DNA from: Clostridium sp. 1001275B_160808_H3
GTDB taxonomy: Bacteria; Bacillota; Clostridia; Clostridiales; Clostridiaceae
Reading direction: 5' to 3'
DNA length: 64,000 bases
Assembly: GCF_015550425.1 (NCBI RefSeq)
Contig: NZ_JADNAT010000019.1
Coordinates: 7,680-71,679 of the forward strand
A program made the position numbers and the translations under genes. Positions 1 to 9,396 of the stretch are shown in pieces (position 1 is the stretch's first letter; each line of letters opens with the position of its first letter). The notes under the pieces were generated by a model that was not told the DNA's origin, ran no database searches, and was given only the letters and a program-made list of their open reading frames with translations.

Positions 1-241
1 TTAGTCCTTTTCTTTTATTAATAAATTTAACTTCAATATTATTCTTATTCATTTCACTTATATATTCATTTTCAAATTTGATTGCCTTTTCATTTCCTTT
101 TGAAAGAACTTCTGCTTTATAAACAACCCATATTTGTAATGAAATATCTGGAAATACTTCTCTAATTCCAGTTAATAAATTTTTTACTAGCATTTCTGCT
201 CCACCTGCTGAGCAGCAATGTATAACATGTACAATTCTCAT
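1..241 (-). CDS. Glycosyltransferase, GT4-like, N-terminal fragment (runs off left edge)
   Basis: An open frame starts at ATG 241 and continues to the window edge, so only about 80 residues are visible. It begins MRIVHVIHCCSAGGAEM, the N-terminal Rossmann strand and glycine loop (GGAE) typical of GT4/GT-B glycosyltransferases. Its start overlaps the stop of the preceding Wzy-like gene (ATGA), which indicates translational coupling. By position it should add a sugar to the exopolysaccharide repeat unit on the inner membrane face. The acceptor and donor cannot be told from this fragment. Confidence 0.75.
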   Translation of the reverse strand, partial: MRIVHVIHCCSAGGAEMLVKNLLTGIREVFPDISLQIWVVYKAEVLSKGNEKAIKFENEYISEMNKNNIEVKFINKRKGL

Positions 242-1590
242 TTTTTCCCTTCCCTATCTATCTCTAACTTTGAATATCTTACGTCCAATACTAAAAACAG
301 GCAAAAATAGAAATAATTACTTCCTATACCATGTAAAACAACACCTGTGGAAAGTAATGCAATTAATGGCAAAAAAATTATTGATTCATTTTCCTTCCTC
401 ATTTTCATTATTATATTTATAAGTCCTAAAATCATTATTGATGATAAAATTACTCCAAATAAAACTATATGCTCTAAATACAGACTATGAGCTTGCGTTC
501 CCGAAATACCAACAGATAATTCCCATCTAGAATTATATTTCTCGAATCCTATTCCAAATAAAATGTATTTTAAAGAACTAGCTATTATATCAATAAAATG
601 TTGATATACTCCTCCTCTTCCAGTAGATATATCCTCAACTGAAAATCTAATCAGATAATTTTGTACCATACTATTTTGCAATATTTTATTAATATTACTC
701 ACCAATAAAATTATTAATAATATAGTGATTACTAACATAACATATATAACCTTTATTTTTTTTCTCTTAACTACATACTCATACAATATGTAAAATATTG
801 TAACAAACATTACTATTCCCACTCCAAGAATAAACATTTTTGAGTATGTTTCGAAACAAAACATAGTTATTATTATAATAATTAAAAGATTTATAATTGC
901 GTATTTTTTTTCTTTCTTTTGAAACATTAATACTATTAATAAAGATATTAATAGTAACCCTACTTGAGCATAGCTATTTGTCTCTCCCATTAATCCAACA
1001 AATCTCAATGTAATTTTCCCAGAATTCCATACAAACCCTGTTCCCCAAGCAAAAAATTTCATTATCTCTTTATTCATTGCATATTGACCCAGAAAGGAAG
1101 ATATTATAAATGATATGGAATATAGGTAAATTAATTTATTTATATTAAGCTTTTTTATATCATAATTCAAAACAAATACAGTAAACATTAAAAACCATGA
1201 TATATAGGCTAATAAATCGTTACCAAAAACATTGTAACTTGTTAAAATGAAAGTTATTAAAAGATAAATATATCTATATTTAATTTTATTAAAACTCGCT
1301 CTATTATTTATGTATAATAGATATTTAATAATATAAATTAACAGAAAAATATTAAAATAACTAGTTGTACCTATTTTTAAAGTTAATATATTGAAAAATG
1401 GAAGACATACAAAGATTAAGCCCAATACAACTTCTATACTTGAAAAAATTATAATTAATAGTATTATTGAAAAAGAAAAAATTATGAACATATCGTTTGA
1501 TACTACATGTGAAATAAAAATATTTATTAACATAATAATGGTTATTATATATTTATATTGCTCTTTAAATCTAATACTTTTACCTAACAT
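238..1590 (-). CDS. Wzy-like polysaccharide polymerase / O-antigen ligase family membrane protein
   Basis: A 450-residue, strongly hydrophobic protein with about ten to twelve predicted membrane spans, a large loop near residues 310-370 and many Ile/Phe/Tyr residues. This is the pattern of Wzy polymerases and O-antigen ligases, which are poorly conserved in sequence. In the capsule operon it would polymerise lipid-linked repeat units on the outer membrane face. The start has a good site (AGGAGT, 7 bases before ATG). It lies between a GT2 gene (8-base gap) and a GT4 gene (4-base overlap), so it belongs to one transcript. Family assignment rests on topology and context. Confidence 0.7.
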   Translation of the reverse strand: MLGKSIRFKEQYKYIITIIMLINIFISHVVSNDMFIIFSFSIILLIIIFSSIEVVLGLIFVCLPFFNILTLKIGTTSYFNIFLLIYIIKYLLYINNRASFNKIKYRYIYLLITFILTSYNVFGNDLLAYISWFLMFTVFVLNYDIKKLNINKLIYLYSISFIISSFLGQYAMNKEIMKFFAWGTGFVWNSGKITLRFVGLMGETNSYAQVGLLLISLLIVLMFQKKEKKYAIINLLIIIIITMFCFETYSKMFILGVGIVMFVTIFYILYEYVVKRKKIKVIYVMLVITILLIILLVSNINKILQNSMVQNYLIRFSVEDISTGRGGVYQHFIDIIASSLKYILFGIGFEKYNSRWELSVGISGTQAHSLYLEHIVLFGVILSSIMILGLINIIMKMRKENESIIFLPLIALLSTGVVLHGIGSNYFYFCLFLVLDVRYSKLEIDREGKK

Positions 1591-1598
1591 ATTTACTC

Positions 1599-2393
1599 CT
1601 AGTATTTTATCTTTAAATTTAATATCTTATTAAAATATATACGTTTCTTGCAAGCATTCCATGCATATCCTATAAAAACATAAATTGTTTTTACTATATT
1701 TAATCTTTCAATTTCTCTATATACATACCATGTTCCTTTAACTGCTTTAATTTTATTTGATGAAAGAGAATTTTGAGCTCTCCTATACTTTGCCAAAGTT
1801 TCTTGAACAGATATAGCTACAATGCCTTTTTTTAAAATACTAAGCCAACATGCGAAGTCTTGTCGTCTTCTTATTAGAGGCATATTTACTTGTTCTATAT
1901 ACTTTCTATCTATCATTACAGTAACTGTTTGAATTATAGTATTTCTTAGATATTCTTCATATGATAAGCTTTTAGGCATTCTAATTATTTTATTTAAGCT
2001 CTCCCCTTGATTATCTATTAGTTCATAATCACTAAATGAAAATTCTATATTATTATTTATCATAAAATTTAATTGATATTCTAGCTTATTCTTATACCAT
2101 AAGTCATCTGAATCTAAAAAAGCTAAAAATCTTCCTTTTGATAATAAAATAGCTTCATTTCTTGCTTCTGCCGCTCCCTTATTTTCCTCAAACCTGATAT
2201 ACTTTATATTAGAATGTATTGACAAATACTCTTTTACTACCTCTTCCGTATTATCAGTTGAATTGTCATCTACTATAATAAGTTCCCAATTCTCATAAGT
2301 TTGTGATATAACAGATTTTATGCTTTCTGAAATATAATTATCACTATTATATGTTGGCATTACTATTGATACTAAAGATTCATCATATTGCAA
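1599..2393 (-). CDS. Glycosyltransferase family 2
   Basis: A 264-residue GT-A enzyme. The N-terminus (SLVSIVMPTYNS) is the nucleotide-binding strand of GT2, followed by IIVDDNSTD and the metal-binding DxD-like motif FLDSDD near residue 100. No membrane span is evident, so it should act at the cytoplasmic face and transfer a sugar to the growing lipid-linked repeat unit. The start appears to be TTG, preceded by AGGAAAGGGG at suitable spacing. It follows the UDP-glucose dehydrogenase gene, whose UDP-glucuronate product could be a donor here (inference). Confidence 0.85.
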   Translation of the reverse strand: MQYDESLVSIVMPTYNSDNYISESIKSVISQTYENWELIIVDDNSTDNTEEVVKEYLSIHSNIKYIRFEENKGAAEARNEAILLSKGRFLAFLDSDDLWYKNKLEYQLNFMINNNIEFSFSDYELIDNQGESLNKIIRMPKSLSYEEYLRNTIIQTVTVMIDRKYIEQVNMPLIRRRQDFACWLSILKKGIVAISVQETLAKYRRAQNSLSSNKIKAVKGTWYVYREIERLNIVKTIYVFIGYAWNACKKRIYFNKILNLKIKY

Positions 2394-2412
2394 TATTATA
2401 CCCCTTTCCTAT

Positions 2413-3762
2413 TTAAGAAATTGTAAATGCTACTTCTTCAATTTCTTTTTCTTTTATATTTAAAATTTCTTTTCTTCCTATTGAATAATATTCAACTTGA
2501 TTTTTTTCAAAATTATATAAACTATAACAGTTCCTACCATCAAAAATTATAGGAGTATTCATCATATTTTCATAACATTCTATATTAATTTCTTTTATTT
2601 CCTTCCATTCTGTGAATATAAATGCCATATCTGCATCTTTTATTGCTTCATAAGGATTGTCTGTATATTTTATTTGTGTTGGATATATTCTTTTAAAATT
2701 ATCTATTCCAACTGGATCATATGCTATTACATCTGCTCCTTCATCTAAAAGCCTTCTTACATTTGGTATTGATGGAGCTTCTCTTAAATCATCTGTTCCT
2801 GGCTTAAAGGTTAAACCTAATACTGCTACCTTTTTACCCTTTAATGATCCAAAGCGTTCTTTTGCTTTTCTAAAAAGCTTAAATTTTTGATTCTCATTAA
2901 CCTCGATTGCAGCTTTTACTGTTTTTATTTCATATCCGTTATCATTTGCTAGCCAATGCAATGCTTTAGTATCCTTAGGAAAACATGATCCACCATATCC
3001 AATTCCAGCATTTAAGAACTTATCTCCAATTCTCTTATCATAGCTCATTCCTTTTGCTACATCTTCTATATTTGCGCCAACTATTTCGCAAACATTTGCC
3101 ATTTCATTCATAAAGCTTATTTTTAATGCTAAAAAATCATTTGAAGCATATTTTATCATTTCTGCGCTTCGTCTATTTGTGCAAACTATCGGTTGGTTAA
3201 ATGGATTATATATTTCTCTTAATATATTTTCTGAGTTTTTTGATTCAACACCTATTACAATTCTACTTGCATTTAAAGTATCTACTACTGCTGTTCCTTG
3301 TGCCAAAAATTCAGGATTAGAAGCAACTTCTATGTTTACATCAGTAGCTAGATTTTCCTTTAGGAATTCCTCAACCTTATCATTTGTTCCAATTGGTACT
3401 GTTGATTTAACTACTACTAAGCAATCTTTTTTTATATTTTGTGCAATTTGTTTGCACACATTAAATACATAATCTAAATTTGCTGATCCATCTTCTCGTT
3501 CTGGAGTGCCAACACCTATAAAAACTACATCAGCATCTTTATAAGCACTTTTATAATCTGTTGTAAAATTTAACCTGTCTTCATCAAAATTTCTTTTTAA
3601 TAATTCATCTAATCCTGGCTCATATATAGGTGATATACCTTTTTTCATTATTTCAACTTTATTTTCATCAATATCTACGCAAGTTACGCTATGCCCAACT
3701 TCTGAAAGACATGCTCCTGTTACTAAACCTACATACCCTGTTCCTGCAACTACAATTTTCAT
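2413..3762 (-). CDS. ugd: UDP-glucose 6-dehydrogenase
   Basis: About 449 residues. It oxidises UDP-glucose to UDP-glucuronate with two NAD+. Visible are the Rossmann motif VVAGTGYVGLVTG at the N-terminus, the GVGTPE loop, and the catalytic cysteine motif GGSCFPKDT near residue 255; the family length is normal. I place the start at MKIVV (ATG 3762) because GAGGGGAG lies 8 bases upstream. A TTG six codons earlier would put that site inside the gene. It lies in the exopolysaccharide operon, so the polymer probably contains glucuronate. A second, different sugar dehydrogenase is at 11.1-12.4 kb. Confidence 0.93.
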   Translation of the reverse strand: MKIVVAGTGYVGLVTGACLSEVGHSVTCVDIDENKVEIMKKGISPIYEPGLDELLKRNFDEDRLNFTTDYKSAYKDADVVFIGVGTPEREDGSANLDYVFNVCKQIAQNIKKDCLVVVKSTVPIGTNDKVEEFLKENLATDVNIEVASNPEFLAQGTAVVDTLNASRIVIGVESKNSENILREIYNPFNQPIVCTNRRSAEMIKYASNDFLALKISFMNEMANVCEIVGANIEDVAKGMSYDKRIGDKFLNAGIGYGGSCFPKDTKALHWLANDNGYEIKTVKAAIEVNENQKFKLFRKAKERFGSLKGKKVAVLGLTFKPGTDDLREAPSIPNVRRLLDEGADVIAYDPVGIDNFKRIYPTQIKYTDNPYEAIKDADMAFIFTEWKEIKEINIECYENMMNTPIIFDGRNCYSLYNFEKNQVEYYSIGRKEILNIKEKEIEEVAFTIS

Positions 3763-3791
3763 TTTCTCTACTCCCCTCAACCCTTAAATTT

Positions 3792-4451
3792 TTAACATGC
3801 ATTCTTATCTCCAAACAACACTGCTACTGTCTTAAAAATTAATTTTATATCCAGACAAAAATTCATATCATTTACATATTTTAAATCAAGCTTCATCCAC
3901 TCTTCAAAATCTATATTGTTTCTTCCTGAAACTTGCCAGTAGCATGTAAGTCCTGGTTTTACTTCTAGTCTTTTTAACATCCAAGGTTCAAACTTTTCTA
4001 CTTCTTTTGGAAGGCTTGGCCTTGGTCCAACTAACGTCATATCACCCTTTAAAATATTTAATAATTGTGGAAGTTCATCTATACTTGTTTTCCTTATAAA
4101 CTTACCTACTTTAGTAACTCTAGGATCATTTTTCATTTTAAACATTGGACCTGACATTTCATTTTGCTTAGCTAACTTTTCTTTTAACTCTTCAGCATTT
4201 TGCACCATGGATCTAAACTTGTACATTTTAAATTCTTCTCCATTTAGCCCAATTCTGCTTTGAGCAAATATTGCTGGTCCCTTTGATTCTAATTTTATTA
4301 AAATAGCCACAATTATTAAGATAGGGCTTAGAATTACTAATCCTAAAAATGAAGCTAAAACATCCAAAGCCCTTTTAGATATTTCATATAAAGTATTTTC
4401 TTTTCGTTCAATCTGAATAATTTCTTGCTCTTCAACTTGAAGTCTTTCCAT
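3792..4451 (-). CDS. Undecaprenyl-phosphate sugar-1-phosphate transferase (bacterial sugar transferase family)
   Basis: 219 residues, the short form of the family: one hydrophobic N-terminal segment (about residues 30-52) followed by the catalytic domain. Characteristic motifs are KSKGPAIFAQ-type (here LESKGPAIFAQSRIG), YKFRSM, IRKTSIDELPQ and VGPRPSLP. The enzyme starts repeat-unit assembly by moving a sugar phosphate from its UDP donor to undecaprenyl phosphate. The long multi-span N-terminal part of WbaP/CpsE proteins is absent. A purine-rich site (AGAGGATGGG) precedes the ATG. The sugar transferred cannot be read from the sequence. Confidence 0.9.
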   Translation of the reverse strand: MERLQVEEQEIIQIERKENTLYEISKRALDVLASFLGLVILSPILIIVAILIKLESKGPAIFAQSRIGLNGEEFKMYKFRSMVQNAEELKEKLAKQNEMSGPMFKMKNDPRVTKVGKFIRKTSIDELPQLLNILKGDMTLVGPRPSLPKEVEKFEPWMLKRLEVKPGLTCYWQVSGRNNIDFEEWMKLDLKYVNDMNFCLDIKLIFKTVAVLFGDKNAC

Positions 4452-4489
4452 TATTAAATCCCATCCTCTTAAAATTATTTACATCTAAC

Positions 4490-5263
4490 TTAAACTTTAT
4501 TAAATATACCAAACAACCCTTTTTTCTCTTTTATTAAGCTTCCATCAAATTTAATTTCTTTATTATTTAAAAGATTTTCTCCAGAATCTAGTAAATAATT
4601 TGCGTATTTTTTATCAAAATCTTCCAAGTAATCTATGATCTTTTGCATATTAGCATTTCTTTTTGTATCTCTATGTGCATCTGAACCAATAAAACTATAT
4701 ATATTGTTTTTCAAATATATATCTGTAGTTTTCTTAACATCTTTTCCAAAGTCTCCTGTTAAACTATCCTTATTTACCTGAAAAAGAAATCCTTCCTTTA
4801 TAAATTCATTTATCAAAGAAGGATTTTTTATAAACTTTTGATATCTTTCTGGATGAGCTATAACTGGTACTATTCCTTTTAGTTGTAACTCATAAATATT
4901 TTCAATAGCTTCTTTAATAGAAAAATCCCTCATGTTAAATTCAATTAGCATATATCTTGAATTATTTATAGTTCCTATATGCTTATTAATGTAATTTTCA
5001 TATATTTTGTCTGTATAATAAACCTCTTGCCCTTGATAAATATCAAGATTTATTTCTTCTCTTATAGCTAGTTTCATTATATCTTCTGTTCTTTTCTTTA
5101 CTTCATCTAAGGTAGCCTCAAAATATCCTGGCATATAGTGAGGAGTAAGAACTAACTTAGTAGTTCCTCCCTCAACAGCTTGCCTTAACATATTCAAAGT
5201 CATGTCCTTAGATTTAGATCCATCATCAATTTCCCAAATTAAATGAGAATGTAAATCTACCAT
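4490..5263 (-). CDS. Tyrosine-protein phosphatase, PHP type (CpsB/YwqE family)
   Basis: 257 residues from the chosen start MVDLHSHL (ATG 5263, preceded by GGGGGT); a longer frame to 5302 has no ribosome site. PHP-fold metal ligands are all visible: H5 and H7 (DLHSH), H42 (TPHY), E80 (GQE), H137 (AHPER), D195 and H197 (SDAH). Family members dephosphorylate the tyrosine tail of the partner BY-kinase and so control polymer length and export. It sits directly after that kinase gene. Compare the ligand-free paralogue at 7.4-8.1 kb. Confidence 0.92.
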   Translation of the reverse strand: MVDLHSHLIWEIDDGSKSKDMTLNMLRQAVEGGTTKLVLTPHYMPGYFEATLDEVKKRTEDIMKLAIREEINLDIYQGQEVYYTDKIYENYINKHIGTINNSRYMLIEFNMRDFSIKEAIENIYELQLKGIVPVIAHPERYQKFIKNPSLINEFIKEGFLFQVNKDSLTGDFGKDVKKTTDIYLKNNIYSFIGSDAHRDTKRNANMQKIIDYLEDFDKKYANYLLDSGENLLNNKEIKFDGSLIKEKKGLFGIFNKV

Positions 5264-5277
5264 AAAAAAACCCCCGA

Positions 5278-5329
5278 AATTCAATTGATAATTGACAGTC
5301 AACTATCCATTCTCCATTGTCCATTATTC
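5278..5329. repeat. Copy of a dispersed ATTGATAATTGAC / TCCATTGTCCATTAT intergenic repeat
   Basis: The short gap between the kinase and phosphatase genes is filled by a sequence made of ATTGATAATTGAC and TCCATTGTCCATTAT blocks. The same blocks recur near 34.65-34.73 kb and 59.75-59.84 kb. It has no coding potential. Here it lies inside an operon, so it is transcribed. Confidence 0.6.
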
Positions 5330-5983
5330 TTACTTTTCTGCGTAATAGTAATAATATTTATTTCTGCTATTGTCTATTCCATTTAGCACTGTTCCAATAA
5401 TATTTGCATTTACTTTCTTTAAAAGATTAATTGCATTTTCTACTGAGTCTTTTTTTGTTTTTTCTGCTTTTACTACTAGTATTGTTCCATCTGCCTTTGT
5501 TGAAAGTACTTGAGAATCTGTAACGGCTTGTACAGGTGGAGTATCTAAAATTATATAATCAAAGTTTTCTTTAAGAGTTTCTATTAATGTTGTCATTGCC
5601 TTTGATGAAAGCATTTCAGATGGATTTGGAGGTATTTTCCCTGAAGTTAGTATTACTAAGTTTTTGTTATATCTATGAAGTGCTGAAACTAATTCCTCTT
5701 TCCCTATTATTACATCTGACAAGCCAACTAAATTTGAAACTTTAAATTTCTTATGTAGTGAAGGCTTTCTTAAATCGCAATCCATTAATATTACTTTTTT
5801 CTCCCCCTGAGCTAAGCATAAAGCAAGATTTCCTGCTGTAGTTGATTTTCCTTCGCCTGGCTCTGAACTTGTTACCATTATTACTTTATACTCTTTATCA
5901 AAAGATGAATATTGTATATTAGTTCTTAATGTTCTATAACTTTCAGCTGCAATTGACTTTGGCTCTTTTTCTACTATAAACAT
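5330..5983 (-). CDS. Bacterial tyrosine kinase (CpsD/YwqD family)
   Basis: 217 residues. Walker A SSEPGEGKST (about residues 39-48), Walker A' VILMDCDLRKP (about 65-74) and Walker B IILDTPP are present. The C-terminus is the tyrosine cluster NKYYYYYAEK (Y210-Y214) that family members phosphorylate in trans. It works with the membrane activator encoded just upstream (5993-6670), whose C-terminal cytoplasmic tail stimulates the kinase. AGGAGG lies 5 bases before ATG, inside the end of the activator gene region, so the pair is tightly linked. Confidence 0.93.
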   Translation of the reverse strand: MFIVEKEPKSIAAESYRTLRTNIQYSSFDKEYKVIMVTSSEPGEGKSTTAGNLALCLAQGEKKVILMDCDLRKPSLHKKFKVSNLVGLSDVIIGKEELVSALHRYNKNLVILTSGKIPPNPSEMLSSKAMTTLIETLKENFDYIILDTPPVQAVTDSQVLSTKADGTILVVKAEKTKKDSVENAINLLKKVNANIIGTVLNGIDNSRNKYYYYYAEK

Positions 5984-5992
5984 AATATCCTC

Positions 5993-6670
5993 CTAAAGTT
6001 CCTTTACTGTAGGTATTGCACCAAGTACTGGTATATCTAATTCTCTCTCTAATTGATCCTTAGTTTTAAAAGTATTGTCTAAAAACTCTAATAAGAATGC
6101 TAACCCTACACTTACCATTAATCCAAGTAAAAATGCAATTGCAATATTCATTTTTTTATTTGGACTTACTGGATTTTCTGGCAATTGAACTTCTTCTATT
6201 ACTTTTATATTTCCATTTGGAACTAATTCTTTTGATGTCTTGATAAATTCATCAGATATTTCTTCAATTACGACCATTGCTTCTTTTGGATCATTACTTT
6301 TGTATTTTATTTGCAAAATTTGAGTATCTGCAACTGAAACTATAGTTAAATTACTCAAAACAGTATCTGCTCCTAAATCATAACTTGTCTTATCCAACGC
6401 TCTAGAAACTAAATCTCTTGTTTTTATAGTTTCAGAATATGTCTTCATAAGTTTCTGATACATTAATACATCATTTTGGTTATAACCTTGTGTATCACCT
6501 TCATCTTTTCCTATAAAAACCTTTGTACTTGCTTCATATTGTGGCTTAATTACAAAAAAGCTTAATATAGCTGATATAACTGTTGCTATTAATGTAATTG
6601 AAACTATCATTAACCATCGTTTTTTTAAGGCTTCAAACAATTCATCTAATCTTATTACTTGTTCTTCCAA
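5993..6670 (-). CDS. Chain-length regulator / kinase activator (Wzz, CpsC/YwqC family)
   Basis: 225 residues with a Wzz topology: cytoplasmic N-terminus with the family sequence IRLDELFEALKKRW, membrane span near residues 20-41, external domain with a PENPVSPNKK proline motif just before the second span (about 175-196), then a short cytoplasmic tail. It sets polymer length and activates the kinase encoded next. The start is TTG (TTGGAAGAACAAG), well supported by AGGAGG 7 bases before it. It is the first gene of the leftward exopolysaccharide operon. Confidence 0.9.
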   Translation of the reverse strand: MEEQVIRLDELFEALKKRWLMIVSITLIATVISAILSFFVIKPQYEASTKVFIGKDEGDTQGYNQNDVLMYQKLMKTYSETIKTRDLVSRALDKTSYDLGADTVLSNLTIVSVADTQILQIKYKSNDPKEAMVVIEEISDEFIKTSKELVPNGNIKVIEEVQLPENPVSPNKKMNIAIAFLLGLMVSVGLAFLLEFLDNTFKTKDQLERELDIPVLGAIPTVKEL

Positions 6671-6707
6671 TTTAATTCCTCCTACTTAAAAATTACATTT
6701 CTAGATT

Positions 6708-6716
6708 ATTATACCA
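6708..6716 (-). promoter_or_regulatory. Candidate extended -10 promoter of the exopolysaccharide operon
   Basis: Reading leftward, TGGTATAAT is an extended -10 element (TGnTATAAT) about 38 bases before the TTG start of the Wzz gene. No good -35 hexamer is seen at 16-18 bases, which fits extended -10 promoters. Inference from consensus only. Confidence 0.4.
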
Positions 6717-7358
6717 CTAAAAGATTATATGATTTACATATTTTTAGATGAACTTGAATAAAATTCGTACTTTTATTAAACTTTTTTATGTAATGCTTTC
6801 TATGCATAACTTTTTTTAATTATATAGTTTATTTTGAATAATTAATCATAATACTAAAATCTATATTTTGTTAAATTATTTTAAAATATGTTAAATTATC
6901 TTAACAGTATAAGATTATATCATACTTGTATATTTATGTTTATTTTTTTTGTCAACATATTTAGCTAAATTTCATCCCTTCTACTTTATACTACATTCTT
7001 TAATGTTGGCTTAAGATTTTTTTCACCTTTTTATTTAGTTATTTTAAATTTCACCTAAGAAATATATATTTTATTTGTATAATATTTTTTAATATTTTTA
7101 ATAGTATATTATTTTTCTTGGAACTTATTTTAAATCAAATAATTTAGCTGATATTTGATTCTATCAACATAAACCCAATTGTCGTTATATGTTTAATTTC
7201 AATTTTAATGCAATTTAAACAGAAATTAAATTTATCATTTTTTGTCGTTTAATAACCTTATATTTAACAAATTACAATTTAGCATAAATATTCGTATATA
7301 ATTATATTTATGCAAAATTTTATTGCTTAAAATAAGATACTCAGCACCTTCTGAATAT
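6717..7358. other. Long AT-rich gap upstream of the exopolysaccharide operon
   Basis: About 640 bases with no plausible gene on either strand. It is extremely AT-rich, with scattered TTGTCGTT (near 7180 and 7245) and palindromic A/T tracts. It probably holds the 3' end of the upstream PHP-like transcript and regulatory DNA for the operon. No terminator with a clear GC stem was found. Confidence 0.5.
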
Positions 7359-8081
7359 CTATCTAAAAATCCCTACTTTTTTCTTTTTAGGACTTTTTAA
7401 AATTCTTTTTGCCCTTACACTTTCTGGATTAAGTATAAACAAGCCTTTTTTACTTATATCTTCTATTTGTTTATCTATATAGGTTTCTTCAATATTTTCT
7501 TCAAAACCAATAAAATTATATATATCTTTTTTTAATAAGGCTTTTGCTGTCTTTTGAATCTTCTTTCCATACACCCCTTTTATGCTTCCAGGATCTAATT
7601 GAAATAAGCACTCTTCCTTTATTAATTTATCTATTTTTTTATTGTCATTTATAACTTCTTCTATTTTTTCTGGGCTTACTATTATAGGTGTCAAGTTACG
7701 TATTTTGTATTCAAAAACTATTTCTAGTAATTCATCTATACCATTTGATTCCTGAACATCTAATAAAACGAATTTTGTTTCATTTATACTTCCTAATAAT
7801 CCATCTATATGTTTTTTTACATTTTCATAATTATCTCTTAGTAAATTTCCTGGATATAATATTAAATCTATATTTTTTACTTTCAAATATGAATTAAGTT
7901 CTTCCACTATTGTATTAACTTCTTTTATTGTAGTCGTGCTATCTTTATCATAATATGCGGGAGCTAAAACTAGTTTTTTTATATTGCATTTTGCTGCTTC
8001 CTCTATTTTTCTAAGTAAAACTGTTGACTTAAACTCTCCTTGTATAACTAATTCCTTAAAAATTAAGTTTGCAAATACCAT
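7359..8081 (-). CDS. Metal-ligand-free CpsB/PHP-like protein (probable pseudo-phosphatase)
   Basis: 240 residues. It aligns along its whole length with the CpsB-type phosphatase at 4490-5263, from the N-terminus (MVFANLIF against MVDLHSHL) to the C-terminus (KKVGIFR against KGLFGIF). Every metal ligand is changed: HSH to NLI, TPHY to APAY, GQE to PGN, HPER to SPEK, SDAH to FEEN. The fold is probably kept (KKLVLAP, LTPIIVSPEK, IYNFIG all match) but catalysis should be lost. The frame is intact, so it is not a decaying gene. The start ATG 8081 has GAGGG 5 bases upstream. A regulatory or kinase-binding role is inference. Confidence 0.75.
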   Translation of the reverse strand: MVFANLIFKELVIQGEFKSTVLLRKIEEAAKCNIKKLVLAPAYYDKDSTTTIKEVNTIVEELNSYLKVKNIDLILYPGNLLRDNYENVKKHIDGLLGSINETKFVLLDVQESNGIDELLEIVFEYKIRNLTPIIVSPEKIEEVINDNKKIDKLIKEECLFQLDPGSIKGVYGKKIQKTAKALLKKDIYNFIGFEENIEETYIDKQIEDISKKGLFILNPESVRAKRILKSPKKKKVGIFR

Positions 8082-8417
8082 TTTATCCCTCATTCCATTT
8101 ATTATAGTTTTAATTATAAATTCAAAAATTCATTTAAACCACACATTTTCTTCTACAGTTTTAGACAGTGTATAAGTAAATTTATTTATTATATGTAATA
8201 TTATTACTTTAAATGTTAAATTAAGGATCTTGATTAGCATATTATATTTATATCTTAATAACATTTAATTGTTCTTATAATGAAATTAACTTGAATAAAA
8301 TAATTCTTCTTATTTCTTGTATTTTTTTGACTAAAACTTTTTTATAAATTTTTCTCAAAATTACTTTTTTACAGATACTTACTTAGTAAAATAACTTTTA
8401 AAATGGAGGGGAAAATC

Positions 8418-8990
8418 ATGAAAGATTTATTAGAAAAAGCCAAAAATAATGATTCTGACTCAAAAGAAGAAATTATAAAGATGTACTATCCATTAATAAT
8501 AAAGGAAGCTAAAATAATTTATTTAAAAGATAAGTCCTTTGAAGATCTTATTCAAATAGGTATTATTAACTTACTTCATGCAATAGATGTTTTTGATTTA
8601 TTAAAAGGTGCTGATAAATTTCCTTCTTATGCTCTTTGGTCAATAAAGAATGGTTATAAATATCTTTGCAGAAGTCAAATTAAATATAATACTGAATTTA
8701 GTTTAAATAAAGTTAACGATGATGGGTATGAATTTGGAGATAATATAGTAGATGGAAATATAAATATTGAGGATTATGTTATTAACAATACTATAGATGA
8801 AAATCTTTATTTAGCTTTAGAGAAGCTTGATAAAGAAGAAAGAGAGCTTATTGACTTTTTGTATATATCTAATAATAAGCCTAATCTTACTAGATATTGT
8901 GCATTAAAAGAAAGGGATTATTACTATTGTTGTTCCTTGAAAAAAAGGGCTTTAAAAAAGCTTAAAAATATGATGCTTGATTTTTATTAG
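8418..8990 (+). CDS. Sigma-70-like RNA polymerase factor (region 2 and region 4)
   Basis: About 190 residues from ATG 8418 (GGAGGGG lies 6 bases upstream; an ATG at 8403 lacks a site). Residues 20-60 resemble sigma region 2 (YYPLIIKEAK...FEDLIQIGIINLLHAI, with a run of aromatic and acidic residues). The C-terminal part (LEKLDKEERELIDFLY followed by a basic helix) resembles region 4. The length fits alternative or group-5-like sigma factors. It may instead be a sigma-like regulator without promoter-melting activity. Regulon unknown. It stands alone, convergent with the second sigma-like gene at 9.4-10.0 kb, with a strong terminator after it. Confidence 0.65.
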   Translation: MKDLLEKAKNNDSDSKEEIIKMYYPLIIKEAKIIYLKDKSFEDLIQIGIINLLHAIDVFDLLKGADKFPSYALWSIKNGYKYLCRSQIKYNTEFSLNKVNDDGYEFGDNIVDGNINIEDYVINNTIDENLYLALEKLDKEERELIDFLYISNNKPNLTRYCALKERDYYYCCSLKKRALKKLKNMMLDFY

Positions 8991-9026
8991 TAATTATCTT
9001 AGAACATATTTATTATTATATTAAGT

Positions 9027-9065
9027 AAAAAGGACTATTGATTTTTTCTTTCAATAGTCCTTTTT
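9027..9065 (+). terminator. Rho-independent terminator after the first sigma-like gene
   Basis: A perfect stem: AAAAAGGACTATTGA, a 9-base loop, and TCAATAGTCCTTTTT, ending in a T run. It can also act leftward, since the stem starts with an A run. Confidence 0.85.
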
Positions 9066-9396
9066 ATATTTTATTGTATAAGAAATTGTGAATGCTTATG
9101 TTATTCTTAAATGAATTGAGATAATAATTTAATTTATGAGTATTAACTTTTTTATTATAAATAATATTATAATTTATACTGTATTTTAAAATTTTGTCCA
9201 TAACTTTACTGTACTCTCCTGTTGCTTTTTATCTTTTTAATTCTACTTCATTACATTAATGTTGATAGTTATTAATTAAATATTAATGTTATTTTTAAAT
9301 TTTTATTTTATAACATTTCTGCTATTTTATTTCTTAATTTGTCTATTATTTTATTCTTCATATTATATTATTCTTTGTATTATTTTCTTCTTTATA
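9066..9396. other. AT-rich gap between convergent sigma-like genes
   Basis: About 330 bases with no gene. The right part holds simple TTATTCTT/TATTATTTT repeats. No further terminator is clear for the leftward gene. Confidence 0.5.

Noticed and set aside
6900..6960. TTGACA and TATAAT pair upstream of the exopolysaccharide operon
   Set aside because: On the minus strand the hexamers are 30 bases apart, too far for one promoter; the extended -10 at 6708-6716 fits better.
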